From positions 1 through 20,940 of the forward strand of contig JAODNB010000097.1 in NCBI GenBank assembly GCA_025464795.1: a DNA stretch of 20,940 nt. Direction: 5' to 3'. This DNA comes from Frankiales bacterium. GTDB lineage: Bacteria > Actinomycetota > Actinomycetes > Mycobacteriales > SCTD01. How positions within the stretch are numbered: position 1 is the stretch's first letter; the number at the start of each line of letters is the position of its first letter. Below the pieces are notes generated by a model. The model did no database searches, was not told where the DNA came from, and worked only from the letters and a program-made list of their open reading frames with translations. Both the position numbers and the translations under genes were made by a program. Below are positions 1-7,996 of this stretch, one piece after another.

Positions 1-1002
1 CCGAGCAATGCGACCGAGCTCGCGCTGTTCCTCGAGGCTGACCGGATGCGCAGCGTCGCCCTGACGCAGGAGAACCTCGACAACCAGGTCGCGGTCGTGC
101 AGAACGAGATCCGGGTCAACGTGCAGAACCGGCCCTACGGGGGCTTCCCGTGGCTGCAGATCCCGCCGATCCTGTTCGACTCGTTCGCCAACACCCACGA
201 CGGCTACGGCTCGTTCGTCGATCTCGAGGCGGCGACGATCGCGGACGCCACGTCGTTCTTCAAGAGCTACTACGCACCAGGCAATGCAGTCCTCGCGATC
301 GCTGGGGACATCGACGTGGACCAGGTGAAGGGCTGGGTCGAGGTGCACTTCGGGAGCATCCCGAAGCGACCGGTGAAGAAGGCGCCGTCATTCCACGAGC
401 CAGCTCTCACGCAGGAGCGCAGGACGGTCGTCGAGGACCATCTCGCCCCAGCACCGGCGGTCGCCCTCGCCTGGCGGACTCCCGACCCCAAGGAGCTCAC
501 GGGCTTCCTGCCCTACGTGGTGCTCGCCGAGGTGCTGACCGACGGAGACAGCTCTCGGCTGCAGGAGCGGCTGCTGCTCAAGGACCGCACGGCGACGAGC
601 ATCGGCGGCTATCTCGGCATCATGGGGGATCCGCTGGACGCCAGGGAGCCCACGCCGTTCCTCCTCGAGCTGCACCACGCCCCAGAGGTCCCTGCGGAGA
701 CGGTCATCGCCGGGGTCGACGACGAGCTCGCGCGCCTCGTGCGGGACGGCCTCGACGACGAGGAGGTCCAGCGGACCGTGTCCCGCATGGTCGCTCGGTA
801 CTTCCGAGACCTCGACCCGGTGCTCGGGCGAGCGACGCACGCGGCCGTGTTCGAGCAGCAACGCGGCCGGGCTGAGCTGATCAACGAGCTGCCCGAGCTC
901 CTTGCCGCGGTCACGGCTGAGCAGGTGGTCGAGGCTGCGAAGACCCTGCGTGCCGACAACCGCGCGGTGCTCGAGCTGCGCCCCGCAGGAGGCATGCGAT
1001 GA
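1..1002 (+). CDS. M16 family zinc metallopeptidase, catalytic-type subunit (5' end outside window)
   Basis: The reading frame is open from base 1, so the N-terminus lies outside the window. The first visible residues (ELALFLEADRM) match the segment that follows the inverted zinc motif HxxEH in M16 peptidases, and the E in VVQNEIRVNV fits the third zinc ligand about 75 residues downstream of that motif. The rest is the usual two-lobe M16 fold of about 330 residues, ending in VLELRPAGG. The family cleaves peptides inside a clamshell, usually as a pair of similar subunits. The stop overlaps the start of the next M16 gene (ATGA), so the two are translationally coupled and probably form a heterodimer. 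The HxxEH motif itself cannot be seen here, so catalytic status is inferred from the retained downstream Glu and from the partner's missing motif. The substrate is unknown; the protein is probably cytoplasmic. Confidence 0.88.
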   Translation, partial: PSNATELALFLEADRMRSVALTQENLDNQVAVVQNEIRVNVQNRPYGGFPWLQIPPILFDSFANTHDGYGSFVDLEAATIADATSFFKSYYAPGNAVLAIAGDIDVDQVKGWVEVHFGSIPKRPVKKAPSFHEPALTQERRTVVEDHLAPAPAVALAWRTPDPKELTGFLPYVVLAEVLTDGDSSRLQERLLLKDRTATSIGGYLGIMGDPLDAREPTPFLLELHHAPEVPAETVIAGVDDELARLVRDGLDDEEVQRTVSRMVARYFRDLDPVLGRATHAAVFEQQRGRAELINELPELLAAVTAEQVVEAAKTLRADNRAVLELRPAGGMR

Positions 1003-2327
1003 CCGCCGTCCCCCCGCTGGCGAAGCTGCGTCCCGCCAAGCTGCCCACCGTCTCGGACACCACGCTGCCCAACGGTCTCCGGGTCCTCGCCGTCCGGCGC
1101 CCGGGTGTGCCCCTCGTCGAGCTTCGGCTGCGCATCCCGTTCGCGGCGCCCAGTGGCAAGAGCGGCATGGACCACGTCGCGCGGGCGACGCTGCTGTCCG
1201 ACACCCTGCTCGCCGGTACGGATCGACGCGACGCGAACCAGATCGCCGTCGACCTCCAGAGCCTCGGTGGACAGCTCAACGCCAGCACCGACGCCGACCG
1301 GCTCGGGTTCGGGGGTTCCGTCCTGGCCTCCGGCCTCGGTGGCCTGCTGGAGCTGCTCGCGGAGATCCTGACCAGCGCGAGGTTCCCGTCGAACGAGGTG
1401 GAGGGCGAGCGCGACCGCCTCGTGCAGGAGCTCGCCATCCACCGCAGCTCGGCGGGAGTCGTCGCCCGCGAGGCGCTGCTCGCGAGGATGTACGACGGGC
1501 ATCCGTACGCGCTCGACCTACCCACGGCTGAAGCGGTGCAGGCTGTGAAGCCCAAGCACCTGCGCGCCCTGCACACCTCGCGGGTCGCCCCCTTGGGCAG
1601 CATCCTCACCCTCGTCGGGGACATCAGCCCGGCCCGAGCCACCGCGCTGGTCGCCAAGGCGCTCTCCGGCTGGACCGCCGAGTCCAAGGGCAAGGACCTG
1701 GCCCCCGCTCCGGCCCAGGTGGGTCGTCCGGCGCTCCTGCTCGACCGCCCGGGAGCGGTCCAGACGACGCTGCGCTTCGGCGGAGCCGCACCTCGCCGCA
1801 CGGACCCGGACTTCCCTGCGACTGTGCTCGCGAACCTGGTGTTCGGGGGCTACTTCAGCAGCCGTTGGGTCGCGAACATCCGCGAGGACAAGGGCTACAC
1901 CTACAGCCCCAGCTCCGGCATCGACCACCCACCCGCGGGGTCGCGCTTCAGCGCCGGTGCCGACGTGGCGACCGACGTGACAGCCGCAGCGCTGAACGAG
2001 ACCTTGTACGAGCTCGGGCGGATGGCCACGGTCCCCGTCTCACAGGCCGAGCTCGACCAGGCCCGTCGGTACGCCATCGGGACGTTGGCTCTGAGCACGG
2101 CGTCGCAGGGTGGCCTCGCAGGGCTGCTCTCGCAGCTGTCCGCGTCGGGCCTCGGCGTCGAGTGGCTGCGCGACTACCCGGCCGCCCTGCAGAAGGTCAC
2201 GGTCGAGGAGGTGCTCGCGGCCTCACGTGCCTACCTCGCGCCGTCGGTGCTCACGCCGGTCTTCGTGGGTGACAGCGCTGCCATCGCGGACAGCATCAGG
2301 TCAGTGGTCGAGGTCGAGACCGCGTGA
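999..2327 (+). CDS. M16 family peptidase, non-catalytic partner subunit
   Basis: This 442-aa protein has full M16 length and two repeated lobes. Where catalytic members carry HxxEH, it reads KSGMDHVARATLL, so the second His and the Glu of the motif are missing and zinc hydrolysis is unlikely. It keeps the C-terminal-lobe R/Y signature (NIREDKGYTYSPSS, about residues 288-301), which in heterodimeric M16 enzymes such as mitochondrial processing peptidase and related bacterial pairs is supplied to the active site of the partner. The ATG overlaps the stop of the upstream catalytic-type M16 gene, and its own TGA overlaps the GTG of nudC, so all three genes look like one transcript. The best reading is the substrate-binding half of an M16 heterodimer. 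The substrate is unknown. Confidence 0.9.
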   Translation: MTAVPPLAKLRPAKLPTVSDTTLPNGLRVLAVRRPGVPLVELRLRIPFAAPSGKSGMDHVARATLLSDTLLAGTDRRDANQIAVDLQSLGGQLNASTDADRLGFGGSVLASGLGGLLELLAEILTSARFPSNEVEGERDRLVQELAIHRSSAGVVAREALLARMYDGHPYALDLPTAEAVQAVKPKHLRALHTSRVAPLGSILTLVGDISPARATALVAKALSGWTAESKGKDLAPAPAQVGRPALLLDRPGAVQTTLRFGGAAPRRTDPDFPATVLANLVFGGYFSSRWVANIREDKGYTYSPSSGIDHPPAGSRFSAGADVATDVTAAALNETLYELGRMATVPVSQAELDQARRYAIGTLALSTASQGGLAGLLSQLSASGLGVEWLRDYPAALQKVTVEEVLAASRAYLAPSVLTPVFVGDSAAIADSIRSVVEVETA

Positions 2328-3169
2328 GCCTGCCGGCGCTGTCGAGGGCGACCGTCGACCGTGACGCGGCGACCCGAGACTCGCCCGAGCTCCTCGAGAA
2401 GGCCTGGCAGGCAAGCAGAGTCCTCGTCGTCGACGACCAGTCCCGGGCCCTGCTCGACGGGACCGACCTAGTCTTCCTCAGCGCTGATGCGGCCCCTGAG
2501 GGCGACCGTCTCTATCTGGGCGCGGAGAGCGGTCAGCCCTACTTCGCGGTTCGGGCGGCTCTGCCTCGCAAGCTCGGGGCCCAGCCTCGCAGCCTGCGTG
2601 ACGTCGGTGCGCTGCTGTCGGACCGCGACGCCGGTCTCCTGGTGCACGCAGTCGGCCTTGCGAACTGGCACGCCACGCACCCGCGCTGCCCTCGCTGCGG
2701 CGCGCCGACGACCGCGATCCGCGGCGGCTCTGTGCGGCTCTGCACCGAGGACGGGAGCGAGCACTTCCCCCGCACCGACCCCGCGATGATCGTGCTCGTC
2801 ACGGACGGCGCCGATCGCTGCGTCCTGGGACGGCAGGCCATCTGGCCGGTGGGTCGTTACTCGACCCTGGCGGGTTTCGTCGAACCCGGCGAGAGCGCGG
2901 AGCAGGCCGTCGTGCGGGAGGTCTGGGAGGAGACCGGCATCGTGGTCACGAACGTCGCCTACGAGGCCTCCCAGCCGTGGCCCTTCCCTGCCAGCCTCAT
3001 GCTGGGCTTCCGCGCTACCTGCGCCTCGGACGCCGTCCCGGTCGCGACCGACGGGGAGCTCGAGGATGCCCGGTGGTTCACCAAGGACGAGCTGCGCGAC
3101 GGCACCGCCATGCTGCCGACACCCGTGTCCATCGCCTACAAGCTGATCATGGAGTGGCTCCAGGACTGA
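2324..3169 (+). CDS. nudC: NAD(+)/NADH pyrophosphatase (Nudix hydrolase)
   Basis: NudC hydrolyses NADH/NAD(+) to NMN(H) and AMP, and homologues also remove NAD caps from RNA 5' ends. This 281-aa protein shows the expected order: N-terminal domain, zinc ribbon, Nudix domain. The ribbon has Cys122, Cys125 and Cys140 followed by TEDGSEHFPRTDPA, so the fourth ligand is not an obvious Cys and may be a nearby His or Asp. The Nudix box is complete at residues 184-206 (GFVEPGESAEQAVVREVWEE, then TGI). The SQPWPFPAS signature at 216-224 separates NudC from other Nudix enzymes. The start is a GTG that overlaps the upstream stop (GTGA), which fixes it. It is co-transcribed with the M16 pair. In mycobacteria nudC also lies near mycoredoxin and uvrD2. 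Confidence 0.93.
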   Translation: MSLPALSRATVDRDAATRDSPELLEKAWQASRVLVVDDQSRALLDGTDLVFLSADAAPEGDRLYLGAESGQPYFAVRAALPRKLGAQPRSLRDVGALLSDRDAGLLVHAVGLANWHATHPRCPRCGAPTTAIRGGSVRLCTEDGSEHFPRTDPAMIVLVTDGADRCVLGRQAIWPVGRYSTLAGFVEPGESAEQAVVREVWEETGIVVTNVAYEASQPWPFPASLMLGFRATCASDAVPVATDGELEDARWFTKDELRDGTAMLPTPVSIAYKLIMEWLQD

Positions 3170-3186
3170 GGGGGTACAGCCCCGCC

Positions 3187-3993
3187 ATGACCGCCACCGC
3201 GAAGAGCACCGCCCGCAAGGCCGAGAGCAGCGACGCCGCCGAGTGGGGCGCCCGCGCAGGCATCGCCGCCCGCGGTCTGCTGTGGCTCGTCATCGGCTTC
3301 ATCGCGGTGCGGCTCTCCTTCGGCGAAGGGGGCAAGGCGGACAAGAGAGGTGCGTTCAGCACCATTCGCGACCAGCCGCTCGGGAAGGCGCTGCTCGTCG
3401 CGCTCGCTCTCGGCTTCGCCGCGCACGCGGTGTTCCGCATCCTCGAGGGCACTGTCGGACGACGCGAGGAGCGCGACGACCGCAAGCGGCTCCTCAAGCG
3501 GCTGTGGTCACTGGTGCGAGCCGTCGTCTACGGGGCGCTGGCGGTGAGCGTCATCCGGTTCCTCGTCTCTGGGGGCGGTTCCTCGGACAACGCGAAGAAG
3601 CCGACGGCGGACGTGATGTCGCACTCCGGTGGCCGGTGGCTCGTGGGTCTGATCGGCGCAGGAGTCGTGATCGGGGGCATTGCCCAGGTCGTACGAGGGC
3701 TGCGGCGGGACTTCACCGAGAAGCTGAACATGCCGGGCGGAACCATGTCCACCGTCGTGAAGCGGGCCGGGACGATCGGCCTGGCGGGCCGAGGCGTCGT
3801 CTACGCCCTCGTCGGGAGCTTCCTCGTCGAGGCGGCGCTGAAGTACGAGCCCTCCAAGGCCAAGGGGCTGGATGAGTCCTTGAAGACGCTGGCCGGCCAG
3901 CCGTACGGGGCGGTCCTGCTCTTCCTCACGGCCGCCGGCATGCTCGGCTTTGCCATCTGGTCGTTCCTCGAGGCTCGCTACCGCGACCTCTGA
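3187..3993 (+). CDS. DUF1206 domain integral membrane protein
   Basis: This 268-aa protein follows nudC after 17 nt. It has three similar two-helix units, each opening with an R-G or R-x-V motif before a hydrophobic stretch (AARGLLWLVIGFIAV, LVRAVVYGALAV, LAGRGVVYALVGSFLV), the hallmark of DUF1206. Six transmembrane helices are expected. The segments between them are charged and basic (RREERDDRKRLLKR). The ATG start comes directly before a Thr/Ala/Lys-rich cytoplasmic tail; no strong ribosome-binding site is visible, and the in-frame start inside nudC (2977) is rejected because it would add a 70-residue overlap of non-membrane sequence. The function of DUF1206 proteins is not established. The 3' end overlaps the end of the convergent kinase-like gene by 16 bp. 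Confidence 0.85.
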   Translation: MTATAKSTARKAESSDAAEWGARAGIAARGLLWLVIGFIAVRLSFGEGGKADKRGAFSTIRDQPLGKALLVALALGFAAHAVFRILEGTVGRREERDDRKRLLKRLWSLVRAVVYGALAVSVIRFLVSGGGSSDNAKKPTADVMSHSGGRWLVGLIGAGVVIGGIAQVVRGLRRDFTEKLNMPGGTMSTVVKRAGTIGLAGRGVVYALVGSFLVEAALKYEPSKAKGLDESLKTLAGQPYGAVLLFLTAAGMLGFAIWSFLEARYRDL

Positions 3994-4499
3994 GGCCACC
4001 GGACAGCAGGCCGCGCCGGGTCCTCAGCGCGGACGAGGACGTCGGCCAGGTCAGCGGGTGAGACCTCGGCGTCATAGGAGCTGAACGCCTCGAGCTGCCA
4101 CTCCGGGACACCGCGTCGGCGCAGCGCTGCCGAGGAGAGCGCGATGTGCACCGTCAGCTCTGCGGGCAACCCGATCCCCTGCAGGAAGAGCCCGTGGACG
4201 ACGACCACGGCGCGCTCGGGCAGGGGCAGTGCGACTTGCCGCGCCGACCGGTCGCGCTCCACGTCCCACAGCGCAGGCAGGTAGGTGTCGCCTGGCTCGA
4301 GCACCTCTCTGCGAAGAGCGGCCGCGTCGAGCCACGTGTCGCGGAAGGCCTGCCAGTCCTCACGCCCGTACTGGTACCGCTCCCCAGCGGGCCGCCAGAA
4401 CCCGGCGGCAGGGACGACGACCGGCTGGCGGCCCAACCCGCGCAACGCCTCCGCCAGGTCGACGGCGAGGCTCTGCGAACCGAGGCCGTCGAGCAGCAC
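3978..4499 (-). CDS. Uridine kinase-like protein lacking the Walker A lysine
   Basis: The 173-aa product looks like the actinobacterial uridine/nucleoside-kinase-like family: GFWRPAGERYQYGRED, the tryptophan- and aspartate-rich WQAFRDTWLD segment, the LPALWDVERDRSAR stretch, VVVVHGLFLQGIGLP, and a C-terminal AEDPARPAV. The expected nucleotide-binding loop reads DGLGSQSLAVDL, so the GK[ST] core is absent; ATP binding is therefore doubtful. GTG at 4499 is the first standard start, but it sits inside beta-strand 1, and the frame stays open and protein-like upstream (ALATGIAALADLPGAPR). A CTG at 4571 overlapping the ANTAR gene's stop (CTGA) would give 197 aa and may be the real start. The gene is last in the minus-strand set mycoredoxin, GAF-ANTAR, kinase-like. 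It could be a pseudokinase or a decayed enzyme. Confidence 0.7.
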   Translation of the reverse strand: MLLDGLGSQSLAVDLAEALRGLGRQPVVVPAAGFWRPAGERYQYGREDWQAFRDTWLDAAALRREVLEPGDTYLPALWDVERDRSARQVALPLPERAVVVVHGLFLQGIGLPAELTVHIALSSAALRRRGVPEWQLEAFSSYDAEVSPADLADVLVRAEDPARPAVRWPQRSR

Positions 4500-4567
4500 C
4501 CGAGGAGCACCTGGCAGGTCGGCAAGCGCCGCGATCCCGGTCGCGAGGGCGGCCGGACTGGCAGGAG

Positions 4568-5470
4568 TCAGCGACGTCCGGCCAGCTCGGGCGGCAGCGG
4601 GACCGCGCGGTCGGTCGCGGACTGCACGACCTCCTTGGCGAGGTCGTGGACCTTGCGACCGCGCGAGCGCGCGACCTTGCGAAGCCGCTCGAACGCGTCC
4701 CGGGGGGAGCTGCCCTGACGCTCGGTGAGGACCCCGATGGCCTGCTCGACGACGACGCGGGCTGCCAGGGCGTGCTCCAGCTGCTTCACCGACAGCTTCA
4801 GCTGGGAGAGCTCGTCAAGCGGTGTCTCGACCTTGCTCGGCCGGGCCGCCGGAGAGATCTCGGCGGCGAGCAGGTCGGCGAGCACCATGGCGCTGGTGAG
4901 GTCCTCGGTGGCCTCACCACCGACCTCCCAGCCACCGTGCGGGCTGCGGCGGATGACGACCTTCTCCGCCGCGAGCGGTCCGAGCTGCGCGGAGACGATC
5001 TCGGCCAGCTGGCGCAGCACCTCCACCGCGCTCTCGTCGACGACGACGTTGTTGCGGTCGATGCCGCAGAGGGTCGCGACGACCACGCCGTCGGTGTCAC
5101 GGACCGGAACGCCCACGTAGGACTGGATGCCGAGGCGCGTGCGAACGGGGGCGTCCTGGTAGGCGGCGTCGTTCGCCGCGTCCGCGGTGCTGGACGGCGC
5201 TCCCTCCAGCAGGCGGTGGCAGAAGCTGTCAGTGCGGGGAGCAGAGAGACCTGGTTGGAGGCCCGGCCACTCGGAGCTCGCGTGCACCTTCTCGAACGTG
5301 AAGGTCTCGTCCGTGAGCCCGCCGAGGAAGACCACCTCCATGTGCAGGAGGGTGGCTGCCGTAGCCAGCACGGCATCGATCGCGGGATGGTCGAGATCGA
5401 CGGGCACGGGGTTCTCCAGGGTCGGGGGGCTGCAGGATGAAGCATCCCGCACAGCGTCGCTCTCTGTCAC
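4568..5470 (-). CDS. GAF and ANTAR domain-containing regulator
   Basis: This is a 300-aa protein. A GAF sensor domain spans about residues 25-168 (SYVGVPVRD, VVATLCGID), followed by a variable linker and an ANTAR RNA-binding domain at about 225-285 (LKLSVKQLEHALAARVVVEQ, then AIGVLTERQGSSPRDAFERL). ANTAR proteins bind paired hexaloop hairpins in nascent RNA and prevent termination; the GAF domain probably senses a small ligand or redox state. The GTG start is preceded by AGGAG overlapping the mycoredoxin stop, 16 nt upstream, so the two genes form one unit. The linkage to mycoredoxin suggests, without proving, a redox or stress input. The RNA targets are not identifiable here. Confidence 0.88.
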   Translation of the reverse strand: MTESDAVRDASSCSPPTLENPVPVDLDHPAIDAVLATAATLLHMEVVFLGGLTDETFTFEKVHASSEWPGLQPGLSAPRTDSFCHRLLEGAPSSTADAANDAAYQDAPVRTRLGIQSYVGVPVRDTDGVVVATLCGIDRNNVVVDESAVEVLRQLAEIVSAQLGPLAAEKVVIRRSPHGGWEVGGEATEDLTSAMVLADLLAAEISPAARPSKVETPLDELSQLKLSVKQLEHALAARVVVEQAIGVLTERQGSSPRDAFERLRKVARSRGRKVHDLAKEVVQSATDRAVPLPPELAGRR

Positions 5471-5486
5471 GGCAACCCCGGAACTC

Positions 5487-5729
5487 CTAGGAGGCCAGCC
5501 GCTCCTTGACCTGGGCCAGGCTGGGGTTGGTCAGCGCGGTGCCGTCGGAGAACACGACGGTAGGGACGGTCTGGTTGCCGCCGTTCACGCTCATCACGTA
5601 GTCCGCGGCCGAGGGGTCCTGCTCGATGTCCACCGTGGCGTAGGCGACGCCCTCGCGGTCCAGCTGCTTCATCAGCCGGTGGCAGTAGCCGCACCACGGG
5701 GTGCTGTAGATCGTCATCTGAGCGGACAT
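5487..5729 (-). CDS. mrx1: Mycoredoxin (glutaredoxin-like, actinobacterial type)
   Basis: This 80-aa thioredoxin-fold protein carries the WCGYC active site (Cys13, Cys16) and the cis-proline motif TVPT at about residues 54-57. Mycoredoxins reduce protein-mycothiol mixed disulfides in actinobacteria that use mycothiol in place of glutathione, so the gene implies that mycothiol is made. The ATG start has a clear GAGGAG ribosome-binding site about eight bases upstream on the minus strand. The frame stays open far upstream, antisense to the helicase gene, but only this start leaves a normal family length (about 80 aa). It diverges from uvrD2 across 90 bp, as in mycobacteria, and leads the minus-strand set with the GAF-ANTAR gene. 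Confidence 0.92.
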   Translation of the reverse strand: MSAQMTIYSTPWCGYCHRLMKQLDREGVAYATVDIEQDPSAADYVMSVNGGNQTVPTVVFSDGTALTNPSLAQVKERLAS

Positions 5730-5804
5730 CGCCGAGCTCCTCAGGGTCAGGGGTACGCCTGCGTCAACAGGCCCGTTCGGCTGACGATTCCCGTCGGGAT
5801 CTTC

Positions 5805-5822
5805 TGTGAGAATGGTCGGGTG
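5805..5822 (+). promoter_or_regulatory. Putative extended -10 promoter giving a leaderless uvrD2 mRNA
   Basis: TGT-GAGAAT at 5805-5813 fits an extended -10 (TGn followed by a hexamer). It ends six bases before the GTG at 5820, which places transcription initiation on or next to the start codon. No Shine-Dalgarno sequence precedes the GTG. Leaderless genes are common in actinobacteria. No convincing -35 was found at normal spacing. This is inference from spacing only. Confidence 0.35.
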
Positions 5823-7850
5823 ACCCCTGAAGCCCTCCTCGACGCGCTCGACCCCGAGCAGCGCGAGGCTGCCGCAGCGGTCAGCGGGCCGGTCTGCATC
5901 CTCGCTGGGGCGGGCACGGGCAAGACGCGGACGATCACCCACCGAGCCGCCTATGCGGTCCAGACCGGAGCCGTTCCGGCCGGCGCGCTGCTCGCCGTGA
6001 CCTTCACGGCGCGGGCTGCGGGCGAGATGCGCACCCGGCTGCGTCAGCTCGGCGCCGACGGCGTGCAGGCCAGGACCTTCCACGCCGCTGCGATGAAGCA
6101 GCTGGCCTACTTCTGGCCCAAGGCGGTCGGAGGCGCCCCGCCGCAGCTGCTCACGAACAAGTTCCAGATGGTCGCGAACGCGGCGGCGCGCGCTCGGCTG
6201 CGACCTGGGACCAGCGAGATCCGGGACCTGCTCAGCGAGCTCGAGTGGGCGTCGTGCACGTTGACCTCGCCGGAGTCCTACGTCGCGGCGGCGACGGGCC
6301 GCACCCCTCCGTTCGCTGCTGCTGACGTCGCGGCGGTCTACGCCGCCTACCGCGACCTCAAGACCGCGCAGGGCGTGGCGGACTTCGACGACATGCTGAT
6401 GTACACCGCCGGCATCCTCGAGGAGCACGCGGACGTCGCCCAGGAGTTCCGGTCGCGCTACCGCTCGTTCGTCGTCGACGAGTACCAGGACGTCACGCCG
6501 CTGCAGCAGCGGCTGCTCGACGCCTGGCTCGGGGACCGGGACGACCTCTGCGTCGTCGGCGACGCGCAGCAGACGATCTACTCGTTCACCGGCGCCACCC
6601 CCTCCCACCTGCTCGGCTTCCGCACGCGGTTCCCGGCAGCGACGGTCGTCAAGCTCGTCCGGGACTACCGGTCCACGCCTCAGGTGGTCGAGCTGGCCAA
6701 CGGCGTGCTGCGGGCCGTGCCGGACAAGCTGGAGCTGCGGGCGCAACGAGCCCCCGGTCCGGACCCTGCCTTCTCCGAGCACGCCGACGAGCAGGCGGAA
6801 GCCGCCTTCGTCGCCGCCCAGTGCAAACGCCTCGTCACGTCCGAGGTGAAGGCCGGGGAGATCGCCATCCTGTACCGGATCAACGCGCAGTCCGCCGCCT
6901 ACGAGGCCGCGCTGTCGAACCTCGACGTGCCCTACGTGATCCGCGGTGGTGAGCGCTTCTTCGACCGGCCCGAGGTGCGTCAGGCGATCGTGCTGCTGCG
7001 CGGTCAGGCCCGGGCGGTGGACGACCTGCCGTCCGAGCTGCCGGATGCCGTCGCGTCGGTGCTCGCGGTCGCGGGCTGGACGGCGGAGCCGCCGTCATCC
7101 TCGGGGGCCGTGCGCGAGAAGTGGGAGTCGCTGGCGGCTCTGCACCGACTGTCGCTCGACCACGCGACCCTGTCCTTGCAGGAGTTCGTCGCCGAGCTCG
7201 AGGAGCGCGCGGCCGCTCAGCACGCGCCCTCTGTGGATGGCGTCACCCTCGCCTCGCTGCACGCCGCCAAGGGCCTCGAGTGGGACGCGGTGTTCCTCGT
7301 CGGGCTGGTTGACGGGACGCTGCCGCTCGTCCATGCGGACACGCCCGCGCAGGTCGAGGAGGAGCGGCGGCTGCTCTACGTCGGCGTCACGCGGGCCCGT
7401 GAGCACCTGTCCCTCACGTGGGCCCTGGCTCGCTCCCCCGGGGGCCGAGCGAGCCGCCGCCCCTCGCGCTTCCTCGACGGGCTGCTGGGTGGCGTCGTCT
7501 CCCAGGCCCCGGCCCCGCGGGTGCCGAGGGCCTCGCGAGGGAGCGCCCCCGTCACCTGCCGGATCTGCTCCACGGTGCTCAACGCGGCTGTCGACAAGAA
7601 GCTCGGCCGCTGCGCGAGCTGCCCCTCGGACCGCGACGAGGCGCTGTTCGAGGCGCTGCGCGACTGGCGCGCCGGCCGGGCCCGTGAGCTGGGTCAGCCG
7701 GCGTACTGCGTGTTCACCGACGCCACCCTCGCCGCGATCGCGGAGCAGAAACCAGCCGATGTGTCAGGTCTCGTCCGGATCCCGGGCATCGGGCAGGCGA
7801 AGCTCGACAAGTTCGGCACCGACGTCCTGGCCCTCGTCTCCGCCTCCTGA
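5820..7850 (+). CDS. uvrD2: UvrD2-type superfamily 1 ATP-dependent DNA helicase with HRDC domain
   Basis: This 676-aa SF1A helicase unwinds DNA 3' to 5' with ATP. Visible motifs are: Q motif (LDPEQREAA, residues 10-18), Walker A LAGAGTGKT (28-36), TFTARAAGEM (61-70), motif II VVDEYQD (218-224), motif III VGDAQQTIYSFTGA (247-260), motif IV VRDYRS, motif V LASLHAAKGLEWD and motif VI LLYVGVTRA. After the helicase core come four cysteines (580, 583, 598, 601; CRIC and CASC) and a C-terminal HRDC domain (about 605-676, ending with the helical GLVRIPGIGQAKLDKFG). The tetracysteine plus HRDC arrangement and the length are those of mycobacterial UvrD2. The frame is open far upstream, but the GTG at 5820 gives the normal N-terminus. 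It diverges from mycoredoxin and lies just upstream of the whiB7 leader, the conserved order. Confidence 0.93.
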   Translation: MTPEALLDALDPEQREAAAAVSGPVCILAGAGTGKTRTITHRAAYAVQTGAVPAGALLAVTFTARAAGEMRTRLRQLGADGVQARTFHAAAMKQLAYFWPKAVGGAPPQLLTNKFQMVANAAARARLRPGTSEIRDLLSELEWASCTLTSPESYVAAATGRTPPFAAADVAAVYAAYRDLKTAQGVADFDDMLMYTAGILEEHADVAQEFRSRYRSFVVDEYQDVTPLQQRLLDAWLGDRDDLCVVGDAQQTIYSFTGATPSHLLGFRTRFPAATVVKLVRDYRSTPQVVELANGVLRAVPDKLELRAQRAPGPDPAFSEHADEQAEAAFVAAQCKRLVTSEVKAGEIAILYRINAQSAAYEAALSNLDVPYVIRGGERFFDRPEVRQAIVLLRGQARAVDDLPSELPDAVASVLAVAGWTAEPPSSSGAVREKWESLAALHRLSLDHATLSLQEFVAELEERAAAQHAPSVDGVTLASLHAAKGLEWDAVFLVGLVDGTLPLVHADTPAQVEEERRLLYVGVTRAREHLSLTWALARSPGGRASRRPSRFLDGLLGGVVSQAPAPRVPRASRGSAPVTCRICSTVLNAAVDKKLGRCASCPSDRDEALFEALRDWRAGRARELGQPAYCVFTDATLAAIAEQKPADVSGLVRIPGIGQAKLDKFGTDVLALVSAS

Positions 7851-7883
7851 GCGGGCGCGGGGGGCCTCGCGCGAGCGGTTGGC

Positions 7884-7906
7884 GGGAAAAGTTCGGCAAC
7901 TTTCCC
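7884..7906. repeat. Inverted repeat after uvrD2 and upstream of the whiB7 promoter
   Basis: GGGAAAAGTT and AACTTTCCC flank a CGGC loop, pairing nine bases with one bulged A. It lies 34 nt after the uvrD2 stop and just upstream of the AT-rich element of the next promoter. It could terminate uvrD2 transcription, although no T-run follows, or serve as an operator. The sequence does not decide between these. Confidence 0.5.
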
Positions 7907-7907
7907 G

Positions 7908-7945
7908 TAAATAGATTGCGCCCGTCCTGTACGCCGCTCTAGCCT
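7908..7945 (+). promoter_or_regulatory. Predicted whiB7 promoter with AT-rich WhiB7-type element
   Basis: TAAATAGA (7908-7915) abuts a -35-like TTGCGC (7916-7921), then an 18-nt spacer and a -10-like TAGCCT (7940-7945). In mycobacteria WhiB7 acts with the primary sigma factor on promoters that have an AT-rich stretch directly upstream of the -35, contacted by its AT-hook; here that stretch stands out in very GC-rich DNA. The start of transcription would be near 7952, leaving a leader of about 435 nt before whiB7. Autoregulation is inferred from family knowledge. Confidence 0.6.
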
Positions 7946-7996
7946 CGCCACATCGCAGTCAGCACCCTGCTGACCACCCACGAGAGGAGGCGCGCC

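Noticed and set aside
609..1801. Long open frames antisense to the M16 genes
   Set aside because: They mirror the codon-position GC bias of the plus-strand genes, are Arg/Ala-rich, and show no family motifs.
3170..3183. GGGG-TACAG-CCCC mini-hairpin between nudC and the DUF1206 gene
   Set aside because: Four pairs in GC-rich DNA with no T-run; expected by chance.
5730..6782. N-terminal extension of mycoredoxin antisense to uvrD2
   Set aside because: The frame is open only because of high GC; the family length of about 80 aa and a clear ribosome-binding site place the start at 5729.
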